A stretch of 64,000 bases of DNA. It comes from an uncultured Alistipes sp. (GTDB lineage: Bacteria > Bacteroidota > Bacteroidia > Bacteroidales > Rikenellaceae). The notes beneath the pieces were generated by a model. The model saw nothing but the letters and a program-made list of their open reading frames with translations. It was not told the origin of the DNA and searched no databases. The stretch covers positions 49,061-113,060 of the forward strand of contig CAJTLJ010000003.1 in the NCBI GenBank assembly GCA_910577475.1. Reading direction: 5' to 3'. Position numbers and translations under genes: made by a program. Every line of letters starts with the position of its first letter. The stretch's first letter is position 1. Shown here one piece after another: positions 52,544-61,650 of the stretch.

Positions 52544-53455
52544 CTATTTCCAGAGGTTCTCGGGATAGGCTCCGGAGGCGATCAAATCGTGGATTCGCTT
52601 CACGAGGGGCTCCCGGTCAGCCTTGTAGGTCACGCCGAACCACTGGGCCGAAGAGCGCAGGACGCGCAGCGTCGAGGTACCCTCATGAATGAGTTTGTTC
52701 ACCACCGAAGGCATGTAACACTCCGACTTGAGCTCGCGGCCGTGCTCCTGGAGGAAGGTGCGGAAATACTCCTCCGCATGCGCGAAGTAATCGGGGGTAA
52801 AACCGAACAGATTCATCGAAACGGGGGTATCCTCGGCCAGCTCCTCGTCGGCCCCGCCGTCGTGGTAAACGATCCGTCCGTCGGCAATACGCTCGATCTG
52901 CGTCCGCTCGACCATACTCTCCAGCAGGCCCTCGGGCGACACCGTGCAGACGCCGCGCGATACGGTTCCGTTCTCCGAGAGGGTCTTGCTCAGCTCGTAG
53001 GCCACCATGCAGTAGTCGTTCTCCGACTCCCCGAGCTTCGAGAGGTAGTCGCCGATCACCCGATAGGCGTCGGCTCCGTAGAAGTCGTCGGCATTGATGA
53101 CGGCGAAGGGCTCGTGAATCACCGGAGCGGCCATCATCAGGGCGTGGTTCGTACCCCACGGCTTCTCGCGGCCCTCGGGCACGGTAAACCCTTCGGGCAG
53201 ATTGCCGAGCTCCTGATAGACGAACTCCACCTCGATCCTGCCGCCGAAGCGCTCGGCCGAGAAGACCTCGCGGAACTCCGCAGCGAAACTCTCGCGGATA
53301 ACGAAAACCACCTTGCCGAAACCGGCGCGGATCGCATCATAAATCGAATAGTCGATGATGGCCTCGCGGTTGGGCCCCACGCCGTCCATCTGTTTCAACG
53401 CTCCGTAGCGCGAGCCCATACCGGCCGCCAATACCAATAATGTAGGCTTAACCAT
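52544..53455 (-). CDS. Sugar-phosphate nucleotidyltransferase family protein
   Basis: 303 residues. TLLVLAAGMGSRYGALKQMDGVGPN is the nucleotide-binding opening and VINADDFYGADAY the metal-binding site of the NTP_transferase family. Sequences of this type occur widely in Bacteroidetes as monocistronic genes; substrate unknown. It has its own promoter and terminator. Confidence 0.85.
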   Translation of the reverse strand: MVKPTLLVLAAGMGSRYGALKQMDGVGPNREAIIDYSIYDAIRAGFGKVVFVIRESFAAEFREVFSAERFGGRIEVEFVYQELGNLPEGFTVPEGREKPWGTNHALMMAAPVIHEPFAVINADDFYGADAYRVIGDYLSKLGESENDYCMVAYELSKTLSENGTVSRGVCTVSPEGLLESMVERTQIERIADGRIVYHDGGADEELAEDTPVSMNLFGFTPDYFAHAEEYFRTFLQEHGRELKSECYMPSVVNKLIHEGTSTLRVLRSSAQWFGVTYKADREPLVKRIHDLIASGAYPENLWK

Positions 53456-53502
53456 AATGTTCTGAATTTACAGTTTTTTCATTTTCAAGAGAATGCGCCG
53501 GC

Positions 53503-53533
53503 AAAGGTAAAAATTTAACCCCGAAATATCAAG
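53503..53533 (-). promoter_or_regulatory. Promoter of the nucleotidyltransferase gene
   Basis: Minus-strand TACCTTTG (53503-53510) with CTTG (53530-53533) 19 bases upstream, close to the TTTG -33 element. Confidence 0.65.
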
Positions 53534-53551
53534 TTTTCAGCCAATTTTGGT

Positions 53552-53559
53552 TACCTTTG
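53552..53559 (+). promoter_or_regulatory. -7 element of the M23-dxr-rseP-radA operon
   Basis: TACCTTTG, perfect TAnnTTTG, 45 bases before the ATG at 53605; back to back with the minus-strand promoter. Confidence 0.65.
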
Positions 53560-53604
53560 TATGTTTATTGATCCGCGGAGAACGGATCCCGAACGGAGCG
53601 AGTT

Positions 53605-54471
53605 ATGAAATTGCTGGAAAAGACGGCCCATTGGTGGCGGGAATTGTTTCGCAGGCGGCGATTGAGCCTGCGGAACGCAATCGACGAACAGGAGGAGTGG
53701 TACATGCACATCTCTCCGGCCGGTGTCGCATCGGCTTTCGTCGCCCTGCTTCTCGTACTCTTCATCCTGATTCTCGTGCTGGCAGCCTACACGCCCGTCC
53801 TGGAGTTCCTGCCGGGTTACCGGACCGAGGCAGCCCGGTCACGCGAAAACATGATCGCCAACATCATGCGGCTCGACTCGATGGAGCGCATGATGAACGA
53901 CATGCTCACCTACAACGAAAACATCTCCCTCGTGCTGGAGGGGCGCTCCCCCGTGGTGAGCGCCGTCGGTTCGAGCGACAGCACGAAGGTGGACAAGAGC
54001 CTGGTGCGGCCCAACGCCGCCGACTCGGCCCTGCGGGCCCAGATGGAGGGCGAAGGGATCTACTCGCTGGGACAGAACGCCTCGTCGCGCCGGTCGGTGC
54101 GCGAAGCGATCGAGATGATTACGCCGGTCGAAGGGATCGTGTTCCAGCACTTCGACGCCCGGCAGCAGATCTACGGCATCAAGATCACGACCGCAGCCCA
54201 GGCCGAAGTCGCAGCCGTCGAAGGGGGCACGGTGATTCTCTCCGTATGGTCGCCCGAAAACGGCCATATCGTCCAGATCCAGCACGCCGGCAACCTGCTC
54301 TCGGTCTACCGCAACCTCTCCCGTTCGAACGTCGCGCCCGGACAGCGGGTTCGGGCCGGCGAACTGATCGGCGCCACGGCCGACAACAGCCGCACGGAGA
54401 ACAAACCTTTCGAATTCGAACTCTGGAGCGATGGCAAGGCGGTCGATCCGGAGGCCTATATCGTCTTTTAA
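53605..54471 (+). CDS. Membrane-anchored M23/LytM-like protein, catalytically degenerate
   Basis: 288 residues. One membrane helix (about 39-62), a short coiled-coil-like stretch (75-105), then a LytM fold from about 172. The zinc ligands of active M23 peptidases are missing: where HxGxD is expected there is IYGIK (189-193), and where HLHFEL is expected there is FEFEL (about 269-273). YRNLS replaces the usual YAHLS. Such degenerate LytM proteins (EnvC, NlpD type) act as regulators of amidases rather than as enzymes, so a role in controlling wall hydrolysis or division is plausible. First gene of an operon with dxr six bases downstream. Confidence 0.85.
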   Translation: MKLLEKTAHWWRELFRRRRLSLRNAIDEQEEWYMHISPAGVASAFVALLLVLFILILVLAAYTPVLEFLPGYRTEAARSRENMIANIMRLDSMERMMNDMLTYNENISLVLEGRSPVVSAVGSSDSTKVDKSLVRPNAADSALRAQMEGEGIYSLGQNASSRRSVREAIEMITPVEGIVFQHFDARQQIYGIKITTAAQAEVAAVEGGTVILSVWSPENGHIVQIQHAGNLLSVYRNLSRSNVAPGQRVRAGELIGATADNSRTENKPFEFELWSDGKAVDPEAYIVF

Positions 54472-54477
54472 CGAACC

Positions 54478-55629
54478 ATGAAAGAGAATCTCGTTCTGTT
54501 GGGTTCCACCGGCTCTATCGGTGAGCAGACCCTCGACATCGTGCGGGAGAATCCCGACCGTTTCGAAATAACCACCCTCACCGCCCGGTCCAACTGGCAG
54601 CGGCTGGCCGAACAGGCGCGCGAATTCGGCGCCGACAGCGTCGTCATCGCCGACGAACGCTTCTACGAACCGCTGAAAGAGACCTTGAAGAGGGAGCCCG
54701 TGAAGGTCTACGCCGGCGCAGAGGCCGTCGAACAGTGCTGCGAGAACGGCTCCGTCCATACGGTCGTCAACGCCCTGGTGGGATACGCCGGCCTGCACCC
54801 CACGGTGGCCGCCCTGAAGACGGGCAAGAAGCTGGCGCTGGCAAACAAGGAGTCGCTCGTCGTGGGCGGCGACTACGTCATGCGGCTTTCGCGCGAGAAG
54901 GAGGCCCCCATTCTGCCGATAGACTCGGAACACTCGGCCATCTTCCAGTGTCTGATGGGGGAACACGCCCCGATCCGGCGGCTGATCGTCACCTGCTCGG
55001 GCGGAGCGCTGCGCGACCTGCCCCGCGAGGCGATGGCGGACGTCACGCCCGAACAGGCGCTCCGCCACCCGCAGTGGCACATGGGCGCGAAGATCACCAT
55101 CGACTCCGCGACGCTCGTAAACAAGGGCTTCGAGGTGATCGAGGCCCACTGGCTGTTCGGCGTCGGGGCCGACCGGATCTCGGTGATCGTCCACCCGCAG
55201 TCGATCGTCCACTCGATGGTCGAGTTCGAGGACGGCGCCATCAAGGCCCAGCTGGGCACTCCGGACATGCGCATGCCGATCAGCCTGGCCCTGCTCTTTC
55301 CGCAGCGGGCCCACCGCCCCTCGGAGCGCTTCTCCTTCACCGACCACCCTGCCCTGACCTTCGCGGAGGTCGACCGGGAGAAGTTCCCGGCGCTCGACAT
55401 CGCCTACGACTGCCTGCGTCGCGGCGGCACGGCGGCCTGCACCATGAACGGCGCGAACGAGGTGGCCGTAGCCGCCTTCCTCAGCCGCCGCTGCCGCTAC
55501 CCCGACATCGTGGGGGCCATTCGGCACGCCCTGGAACACGCCTCCTGGTGCGCCTCGCCCGATCTGGACGACTACGCCGCCGCCGACTGCGAAGCACGGG
55601 CACTGGCCGGCGAATTCCTTCACCTGTAA
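54478..55629 (+). CDS. dxr: 1-deoxy-D-xylulose 5-phosphate reductoisomerase
   Basis: 383 residues, normal length. LLGSTGSIGEQTLDIV is the NADPH-binding motif; LANKESLVVGG and PIDSEHSAIFQCL contain metal and substrate contacts, and VIVHPQSIVHSMVEF is a family hallmark. It carries out the second step of the MEP isoprenoid pathway. Followed by rseP after 12 bases, the common dxr-rseP order. Confidence 0.97.
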   Translation: MKENLVLLGSTGSIGEQTLDIVRENPDRFEITTLTARSNWQRLAEQAREFGADSVVIADERFYEPLKETLKREPVKVYAGAEAVEQCCENGSVHTVVNALVGYAGLHPTVAALKTGKKLALANKESLVVGGDYVMRLSREKEAPILPIDSEHSAIFQCLMGEHAPIRRLIVTCSGGALRDLPREAMADVTPEQALRHPQWHMGAKITIDSATLVNKGFEVIEAHWLFGVGADRISVIVHPQSIVHSMVEFEDGAIKAQLGTPDMRMPISLALLFPQRAHRPSERFSFTDHPALTFAEVDREKFPALDIAYDCLRRGGTAACTMNGANEVAVAAFLSRRCRYPDIVGAIRHALEHASWCASPDLDDYAAADCEARALAGEFLHL

Positions 55630-55641
55630 TTACCTGCACAC

Positions 55642-56970
55642 ATGGATATCCTAATCAAAGTTCTGCAACTCTTTCTCTGTTTCACCCTGCTGGTCGGCCT
55701 GCACGAGCTGGGCCACTTTCTGATGGCCCGCGCATTCGGAATCCGCGTCGAGAAGTTCTACATCTTCTTCGACCCCTGGTTCTCGCTCTTCAAGTTCAGG
55801 CACAAGCAGACCGAATACGGCATCGGCTGGCTCCCATTGGGCGGCTACGTCAAGATCGCCGGCATGATCGACGAGTCGATGGACACCGAGCAGATGAAGC
55901 AGCCGGTCAAGCCCGACGAGTTCCGCGCCAAGCCGGCCTGGCAGCGTTTTCTGGTGATGATCGCCGGCGTGGTGATGAACATCCTGCTGGCGCTGGTCAT
56001 CTATACGGGCGTCTGCTACGTCTGGGGCGACACCTACTTCTCGAACGACGACGCCCGCTGGGGCTACAACTTCAACGACCGCGCCCACGCCCTGGGATTC
56101 GAGGACGGCGACCGGATCGTTACGATAGACGACCAGCGAATCGACAACGCAGGCTCCATCCCCACCCTGCTGCTCATCACGGACAAGGACCGAGAGGTGG
56201 TGATCGAGCGGAACGGCGAACGCCGCACCCTGATCCTGCCGCTCGAGGAGCTGATCGCCCTGCGCCGGTCGGGCGACATGAACGATTTCCAGACCCTCGT
56301 CCACCCCTTCCTGATCGACAGCATAGCGGCCCCCGCCGCGGCCGAAGCCGGCCTGCGGCGCGGCGACCGGATCGTCGCGCTCGACGGCGAACGGCTGAAC
56401 GACTTCTCCGCCTACCCCGGGCGGCTGGCCGCCCGCAAGGGCTCCGTGGCCCGGCTGACTGTCGAGCGGACGGGCGAAGAGATCGAACTCGCAATACCGG
56501 TCGACACGGCGGGCCGTCTCGGCGTATTTACGGCCGACCCGTCGAAGGTCTACCCGCTCCGCACCCACCACTACACGCTGCTGGAATCCATTCCGGCCGG
56601 TGTCAAGCGGTGCGGCCGCGTCATCGCCTCCTACTGGGAGCAGCTGAAACTGATCGTACAGCCCCGCACCAAAATGTACGAGGAGCTGGGCGGCTTCATC
56701 GCCATCGGCAGCATCTTCCCTTCGGAGTGGAACTGGCACGACTTCTGGCTCAAGACCGCCTTTCTGTCGATTATCCTGGCCGTGATGAACATCCTCCCCA
56801 TTCCGGGTCTCGACGGCGGCCACGCCCTCTTCACCCTCTGGGAGATCATCACCGGACGCAAGCTGAGCGACAAGTTCCTCGAAGCGGCGCAATACGTCGG
56901 GCTGGCTATCATTCTGGTGCTGCTGCTCTACGCCAACGGCAACGACATCTACCGGTTCTTCATCAAGTAG
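55642..56970 (+). CDS. rseP: Site-2 intramembrane metalloprotease (RseP)
   Basis: 442 residues. The zinc motif is LHELGHFLMARAFGIRVEKF (HExxH near residue 21), the second ligand lies in PIPGLDGGHALF near the C-terminus, and two PDZ-like domains (about 145-190 and 222-275) lie between. It cuts membrane-embedded anti-sigma factors or remnant signal peptides. Bacteroidetes-type RseP with four membrane segments. radA follows after six bases. Confidence 0.95.
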   Translation: MDILIKVLQLFLCFTLLVGLHELGHFLMARAFGIRVEKFYIFFDPWFSLFKFRHKQTEYGIGWLPLGGYVKIAGMIDESMDTEQMKQPVKPDEFRAKPAWQRFLVMIAGVVMNILLALVIYTGVCYVWGDTYFSNDDARWGYNFNDRAHALGFEDGDRIVTIDDQRIDNAGSIPTLLLITDKDREVVIERNGERRTLILPLEELIALRRSGDMNDFQTLVHPFLIDSIAAPAAAEAGLRRGDRIVALDGERLNDFSAYPGRLAARKGSVARLTVERTGEEIELAIPVDTAGRLGVFTADPSKVYPLRTHHYTLLESIPAGVKRCGRVIASYWEQLKLIVQPRTKMYEELGGFIAIGSIFPSEWNWHDFWLKTAFLSIILAVMNILPIPGLDGGHALFTLWEIITGRKLSDKFLEAAQYVGLAIILVLLLYANGNDIYRFFIK

Positions 56971-56976
56971 CGGGCG

Positions 56977-58353
56977 ATGGCAAAGGTCAAGAAGGCATAT
57001 TTCTGCAAGCACTGCGGATTCGAGGCCCCGAAGTGGCTGGGACGCTGCCCCTCGTGCGGCGAGTGGAACAGCTTCACCGAGGAGGTCATCGCCCGCGAGA
57101 GCGGCTCCGTGGCGTCCGCCATCGCCGGCTGCCTGCCCGCCACCCGTCCCGAACGGGTAAGCGACATCCGCAAAAGCGAGGTCCGGCGCATCGACGTGGG
57201 GAACCGGGAGGTGAACCGCGTGCTGGGCGGCGGACTGGTTCCCGGGTCGCTGATTCTGCTGGGCGGCGAGCCGGGCATCGGCAAGTCGACCCTTTCGCTT
57301 CAGATCGCTCTGGCCGCCAACGGCCTGAAAACCCTCTACGTCTCGGGCGAGGAGTCGGCCGAACAGATCAAGATGCGGGCCGACCGCATCGGCATCGGAA
57401 ACGAGGAGTGTCTGATCTACACCGAGACGCTGCTGGAGAACATCGTAACGCAGATCCGCGAACAGCAGCCCGACCTGGTGGTGATCGACTCCATCCAGAC
57501 CATCTACACCGATCTGATCGAGTCCTCGGCCGGCAGCGTGTCGCAGATCCGCGAGTGTGCCGCCACCCTGCTCAAGTATGCCAAGACCACCGGCACGTCG
57601 ATCTTCATCATCGGCCACATCACCAAGGACGGCACCATCGCCGGACCGAAGATTCTGGAGCACATCGTCGATGTCGTCCTCCAGTTCGAGGGCGACAGCA
57701 ACAACATCTACCGCATCCTGCGCGGCATCAAGAACCGCTTCGGCGCCACCTACGAGATCGGCGTGTTCGAGATGCACGAAGAGGGGCTGCGCGAGGTGGA
57801 CAACCCCTCCGAGATCCTGATGTCGCACTACGACGAACCCCTGAGCGGAATCGCCGTGGGGGCCTCGGTCGACGGCATACGCCCCTACCTGATCGAGGTG
57901 CAGGCACTGGTCGGATCGGCCGCTTACGGTACGCCGCAGCGCTCGGCGACGGGCTACGACTCGCGCCGCATGAACATGCTGCTGGCCGTGCTGGAGAAGC
58001 GCGTGGGGATGAAGATGTTCCAGAAGGATGTCTTTCTGAACTTCGCCGGCGGATTCAAGATCGCCGACACGGGGCTCGACCTGGCCGTCGTCGCCGCCGT
58101 CATCTCCTCCTACTACGACCGGCCCCTTCGCGAGGGGGTCTGCTGCGCGGGCGAGATGGGGCTGTCGGGCGAGATTCGCCCCGCACCCCGCACCGAACAG
58201 CGGATCGGCGAGGCGGCACGTCACGGCTTCAAACGGATCGTGGTCTCCGGATTTCTGGGCGACAACATCCGGGCGCCGCGGGGAATCGAAGTCGTCCGCA
58301 TCCACCGGATCGACCAATTGCCGCGCGCACTTTTCTCCGACGATACGGTCTGA
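56977..58353 (+). CDS. radA: DNA repair protein RadA
   Basis: 458 residues. The N-terminal zinc finger (CKHCGFEAPKWLGRCPSCGEW), Walker A (GGEPGIGKSTLSLQ), KNRFG motif (IKNRFGATYEIG) and the Lon-like C-terminal domain are all present. RadA is a hexameric helicase that drives branch migration during recombination. Last intact-looking member of the M23-dxr-rseP-radA run; the next gene is 44 bases away. Confidence 0.97.
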   Translation: MAKVKKAYFCKHCGFEAPKWLGRCPSCGEWNSFTEEVIARESGSVASAIAGCLPATRPERVSDIRKSEVRRIDVGNREVNRVLGGGLVPGSLILLGGEPGIGKSTLSLQIALAANGLKTLYVSGEESAEQIKMRADRIGIGNEECLIYTETLLENIVTQIREQQPDLVVIDSIQTIYTDLIESSAGSVSQIRECAATLLKYAKTTGTSIFIIGHITKDGTIAGPKILEHIVDVVLQFEGDSNNIYRILRGIKNRFGATYEIGVFEMHEEGLREVDNPSEILMSHYDEPLSGIAVGASVDGIRPYLIEVQALVGSAAYGTPQRSATGYDSRRMNMLLAVLEKRVGMKMFQKDVFLNFAGGFKIADTGLDLAVVAAVISSYYDRPLREGVCCAGEMGLSGEIRPAPRTEQRIGEAARHGFKRIVVSGFLGDNIRAPRGIEVVRIHRIDQLPRALFSDDTV

Positions 58354-58397
58354 ACGGCAAATTTGTTGCATGGGAGAACCGGTAAAACACCTGTCCT

Positions 58398-59357
58398 ATG
58401 CAAAAAAAAGTTGTCATCCTGGGCGGAGTGGGTTTGATCGGCACCCACCTCTGCAAAAAGATTCTCGACCGAGGCGACCAGGTCTATTGCGTCGACACGC
58501 GCGAACTCTCCGCATCGCCGCTGCTGCGCGACTGGGAGCAACACGGAAATCTCCACTACGTCCGTCACAACGTCGTCAGCCCCTTCACTATCCGCTGCGA
58601 CGAGATCTACAACCTCTGCGCGCCCATCCGGCTCAACTACGACCGGCAGCTGCCCGTCGAGGCCTTCAAAACCTACCTCCAAGGTTCGATCAACACGCTC
58701 GAAAACGCCCGTGCGGAGTTCGCCAAGGTGGTCTACGCCTCGTCGAGCGCCGTCTATAATCCCAACCCGCGGATCGAATTCGACCCCCGGAACGCCCAGA
58801 GCGCCTCGGGCGAAGGGATTCGCGCCGCCGAGATGATCCACCACGCCTACTTCAACGAATACGGCGTCGATGCCCGCATCGCCCGCATCTTCAACGTCTA
58901 CGGCCCGGGGGCAGATGTCAACGACCGCCGCGTCGTGATGCGCATGATCTCCGCGGCGCTCCAGAACCGCCCCATCACCATCTTCGGCAGCGGCGAACAG
59001 CTGCGCACCTTCTGCTGGGTGGGCGACATCGTGAACGGACTGATCTCCCTGATGGGTGCAGCTCCCGACCCGGCCCTGCGCACGGTCGATCTGGGCGGCG
59101 ACACGGAGATCACGATTCGGGCGCTGGCGGAGAAGATCGTAGAGCTGACCGGCAGCCGGTCGCATATCAACCACGTGGGCGTGCGCTTCGGCGATGCCCG
59201 CAGCCGCCATCCCAACCTCTCGGCAGCCACCCAGGAGCTGAACTGGAAGCCGCAGACGGGACTGGTCGAAGGCTTGCGGCGCACGATCGAATACACGGAA
59301 AAGGCGTTGGCGGCCTATGCAGGCGCCAACCGGAGCTGGATCGAGATCTACGGATAA
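58398..59357 (+). CDS. UXS-like NAD-dependent epimerase/dehydratase lacking catalytic residues
   Basis: 319 residues. The fold matches UDP-glucuronate decarboxylases closely: ILGGVGLIGTHLCKKIL (NAD binding), RIFNVYGPGADVNDRRVV and ITIFGSGEQLRTFCWVGDIVNGL. The active site does not: where ASTSEVYG is expected it has ASSSAVYN (Thr to Ser116, Glu to Ala118), and where YDEGKR is expected it has SGEGIR (Tyr to Ser137, Lys to Ile141). Without the Tyr-x-x-x-Lys pair ordinary SDR chemistry should not work, so it may bind a nucleotide sugar or have become a regulator. The frame is intact with no sign of decay. It ends seven bases from the convergent minus-strand gene. Confidence 0.8.
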   Translation: MQKKVVILGGVGLIGTHLCKKILDRGDQVYCVDTRELSASPLLRDWEQHGNLHYVRHNVVSPFTIRCDEIYNLCAPIRLNYDRQLPVEAFKTYLQGSINTLENARAEFAKVVYASSSAVYNPNPRIEFDPRNAQSASGEGIRAAEMIHHAYFNEYGVDARIARIFNVYGPGADVNDRRVVMRMISAALQNRPITIFGSGEQLRTFCWVGDIVNGLISLMGAAPDPALRTVDLGGDTEITIRALAEKIVELTGSRSHINHVGVRFGDARSRHPNLSAATQELNWKPQTGLVEGLRRTIEYTEKALAAYAGANRSWIEIYG

Positions 59358-59363
59358 CGGAGG

Positions 59364-59996
59364 TCAGTCGAGCAGAAACTCGAGCTCTCCGCGCACGAAG
59401 CGGCCCGCCTCGTTGTCGGGCAGAAGCCGGAGCCAGCCGGCGAAACTGGGCTCCGAGGCGATCGAACAGCCGTAGGCGACCGCCGCCCGGGCGATGTTGC
59501 GGTCGTCGGGAAACCGGAGCAGCGCACCGGCGGCACGGGCCGCCGTCTCGTCGGGTCGGCCGGCCCGGATACGGGCCAGCGCCATCAGGGCCGCATAACA
59601 GGCCTGCGACGATCCTTCGGTCAGCCAGCGGTCGGACAATGCCTGCGACACTTCGCCGCCGCACCGGCTCAACAGCCGCAAGGCCAGTTCGTCGAGCAGT
59701 TCGAGCGTGGGCTCTCCGGAGAGCCAGAAATCGAGGTCATCGGGGGTAACGGAGCCCGGATCGGCAATCGAAAGAGCCGCCATCCGGAGCTCCCGCACCT
59801 GCTGAAGCCAGAGGAAACGGGCAAAAGCGTGGTCCTGCCCCGCCTCGGCGGCGATGGCCCGGATCGTCGGGATGCTCACACCGTAATTGAGCATCCCCTT
59901 CACGCCGGCCCGCTCCATCGCCTCGACGACGGCGCCGTTCATTTCGCGTCTCAGACGCCCCAGCAGGGCGGTCATTCGGGAGGTATGGTCTGCCAT
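59364..59996 (-). CDS. AlkD-like HEAT-repeat DNA alkylation repair protein
   Basis: 210 residues, all-helical with HEAT-like repeats, and the motif MLNYGVSIPTIRAIAAEAGQDH that resembles the N-terminal half of AlkD glycosylases. Those remove positively charged alkylated bases from DNA. The segment LRMAALSIADP fits the family too, but the catalytic aspartate cannot be placed with certainty. It is co-oriented with the DUF4831 gene, eight bases apart. Confidence 0.65.
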   Translation of the reverse strand: MADHTSRMTALLGRLRREMNGAVVEAMERAGVKGMLNYGVSIPTIRAIAAEAGQDHAFARFLWLQQVRELRMAALSIADPGSVTPDDLDFWLSGEPTLELLDELALRLLSRCGGEVSQALSDRWLTEGSSQACYAALMALARIRAGRPDETAARAAGALLRFPDDRNIARAAVAYGCSIASEPSFAGWLRLLPDNEAGRFVRGELEFLLD

Positions 59997-60004
59997 AGCC
60001 CGGT

Positions 60005-60895
60005 CTATTTACGACGCGGCAGCTGCACGCGCACCGAAGTGCCGAACTCGAACAGCGGCAGCGTCCGCTCGGCCAGCAGGCTGTTTCCCGTCCGCACGGC
60101 ACAGACCGAGGGGGCAGCCACGCGGCACACGACAACATCGGAACTCTTCTCGGGAGCCGCCTCTATCGCAAACGGCTCGCCGGGGGTGATCTCCAGCAGA
60201 ATCATCTCGCCCGAGAGGTCGCTCTCGGGGAGCAGTCCGTCGCTCTCGCTGAAGCGGGCGACGATATAGCGGCGCTCGGCCGGCCGCGGAGCAACCAGCA
60301 CCCGGCGGGTCTCGGTCGTCACGGTGCGCTTGCCCAGAAAGAGCTCCAGCAGCGCCTGCTCCTGACTGTCGATTGCAGCCAGAGCGGCCTTAAGCCCCTC
60401 GCCGAAGACATTTTCGCCCGCCTCGCCGGTAATCAGGTCCAGCCGGCTGCGGCGCAGCGCGAAGATGCGGTTGGCGGCCTGCTCGGCAGCCTGCTCGGCC
60501 GAGGGCTGGATGATCTCGGTGCGGTCGACGGAAAGCACGGCGAATTCGCCCCCCTCGTCGCCGTAGGAGACGGTGCGGCTTTCGTCCGCCGCCAGCGGTG
60601 CGGCGACGAATCCGTTCTCGTCGAACAGCGCGACATCGGCTCCGCGAAGCGTATGGATCGTCTTGTCGGAGAAGGGGGCGCGCAGTCCCAGGTATTTCAG
60701 GGCATAACGGGCATAGGGCCCCGCCTTCACGGTTTCGCATTCGACGGTGAGATCGACGGCCAGCGTCGTATGGGGACGGTTGTAGACCATGCCTCCGTCA
60801 CGCTCCTGAAGCCCCTCGATCTCCACATAGCGGCTCTGCGCCGAGAGCATGCAGGCCGAAAGCAGCAAACTGCCGAGTAAAACGATTCGTTTCAT
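60005..60895 (-). CDS. DUF4831 family exported protein
   Basis: 296 residues. The N-terminus has a signal sequence (MKRIVLLGSLLLSACMLSAQ); a Cys at 15 gives a partial lipobox, but the MLSAQ cut looks more likely. The body (YNRPHTTLAVDLTVECETVKAGPYARYALKYLGL) matches the DUF4831 family found in Bacteroidetes. No function is known. First gene of a two-gene transcript with the alkD-like gene. Confidence 0.75.
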   Translation of the reverse strand: MKRIVLLGSLLLSACMLSAQSRYVEIEGLQERDGGMVYNRPHTTLAVDLTVECETVKAGPYARYALKYLGLRAPFSDKTIHTLRGADVALFDENGFVAAPLAADESRTVSYGDEGGEFAVLSVDRTEIIQPSAEQAAEQAANRIFALRRSRLDLITGEAGENVFGEGLKAALAAIDSQEQALLELFLGKRTVTTETRRVLVAPRPAERRYIVARFSESDGLLPESDLSGEMILLEITPGEPFAIEAAPEKSSDVVVCRVAAPSVCAVRTGNSLLAERTLPLFEFGTSVRVQLPRRK

Positions 60896-60920
60896 CTCTT
60901 CACGATTTCTATTATACAGA

Positions 60921-60951
60921 CAAATGTACGATTATTTCGCACGAAATCAAA
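60921..60951 (-). promoter_or_regulatory. Promoter of the DUF4831-alkD pair
   Basis: Minus-strand TTTG (60948-60951) and TACATTTG (60921-60928) are 19 bases apart. The -33 element overlaps the stop codon of the trmN6 gene. Confidence 0.7.
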
Positions 60952-61645
60952 ATTTCAGATAAAAATCGGACGTCAGGGCCCGGTATTCGGGCGTGAAGCA
61001 TTCGGGCGCCGTCTGCACGGTCAGCACGGCGGTCTGCGGAAAGCACTCCGAGGGCTGGCGTCCGAAGAGCATCAGCGACCGCCTCACGCCGCTGTGGGGC
61101 GTGGTCCGCACGTCGGTCCGGGCCGTGAGCCACAGCGACCGAGCGGCCAGCATCCGAAACCGGCGCGCCTCCTCGGCCGGCAGGATGACGGCGAAGCGTC
61201 CGTCCGGCGCCAGCAGACGGTCGACCGCATCGAGCAGATCGACGAAGGGGAGCGATGCGGTGTGCCGCGCCGTCGTGCGGGCGGCATCCGGCGAAGGCAG
61301 GGAGTTGTCGTAAAACGGCGGATTGGAGACGATCAGGTCGAACGGCCCGTCCCCGAACTCCTGAACGGGCGAACAGACGGTCCCGATCCTATGGCCCCAG
61401 GGCGAGGCGTTGGCATTCTCCCGCGCCTGCCCCACGCAGTCCGGATCGACGTCGAGCGCCGTTATACGGGCCGCGGTCGTCCGCTGGGCCAGCATGAGCG
61501 CAATCAAACCGGTACCGGTGCCCACGTCGAGCACCCGCCGGTCCGCATCCCGCACGGGGGTCCAGGCACCGAGCAAAACGCCGTCCGTGCCCACCTTCAT
61601 GGCGCACCGGTCCTGCCCGACGGAGAACTGTTTGAATCGGAACAT
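60947..61645 (-). CDS. tRNA1(Val) A37 N6-methyltransferase (TrmN6/YfiC-like)
   Basis: 232 residues from the ATG at 61645; the longer open frame upstream overlaps the next gene out of frame. FKQFSVGQDRCAMKVGTDGVLLGAW, the SAM-binding VLDVGTGTGLIALMLAQR and the adenine-N6 motif NPPFYDNS identify the TrmN6 type, which methylates A37 of tRNA-Val. It begins five bases after the TIGR02757 gene. Confidence 0.93.
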   Translation of the reverse strand: MFRFKQFSVGQDRCAMKVGTDGVLLGAWTPVRDADRRVLDVGTGTGLIALMLAQRTTAARITALDVDPDCVGQARENANASPWGHRIGTVCSPVQEFGDGPFDLIVSNPPFYDNSLPSPDAARTTARHTASLPFVDLLDAVDRLLAPDGRFAVILPAEEARRFRMLAARSLWLTARTDVRTTPHSGVRRSLMLFGRQPSECFPQTAVLTVQTAPECFTPEYRALTSDFYLKF

Positions 61646-61650
61646 AGCGA

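Noticed and set aside
54735..58385. A 1216-codon plus-strand frame and long minus-strand frames over dxr, rseP and radA
   Set aside because: Shadow frames in a GC-rich region; the Arg/Pro/Gly-rich translations have no recognisable domain and conflict with three certain genes.
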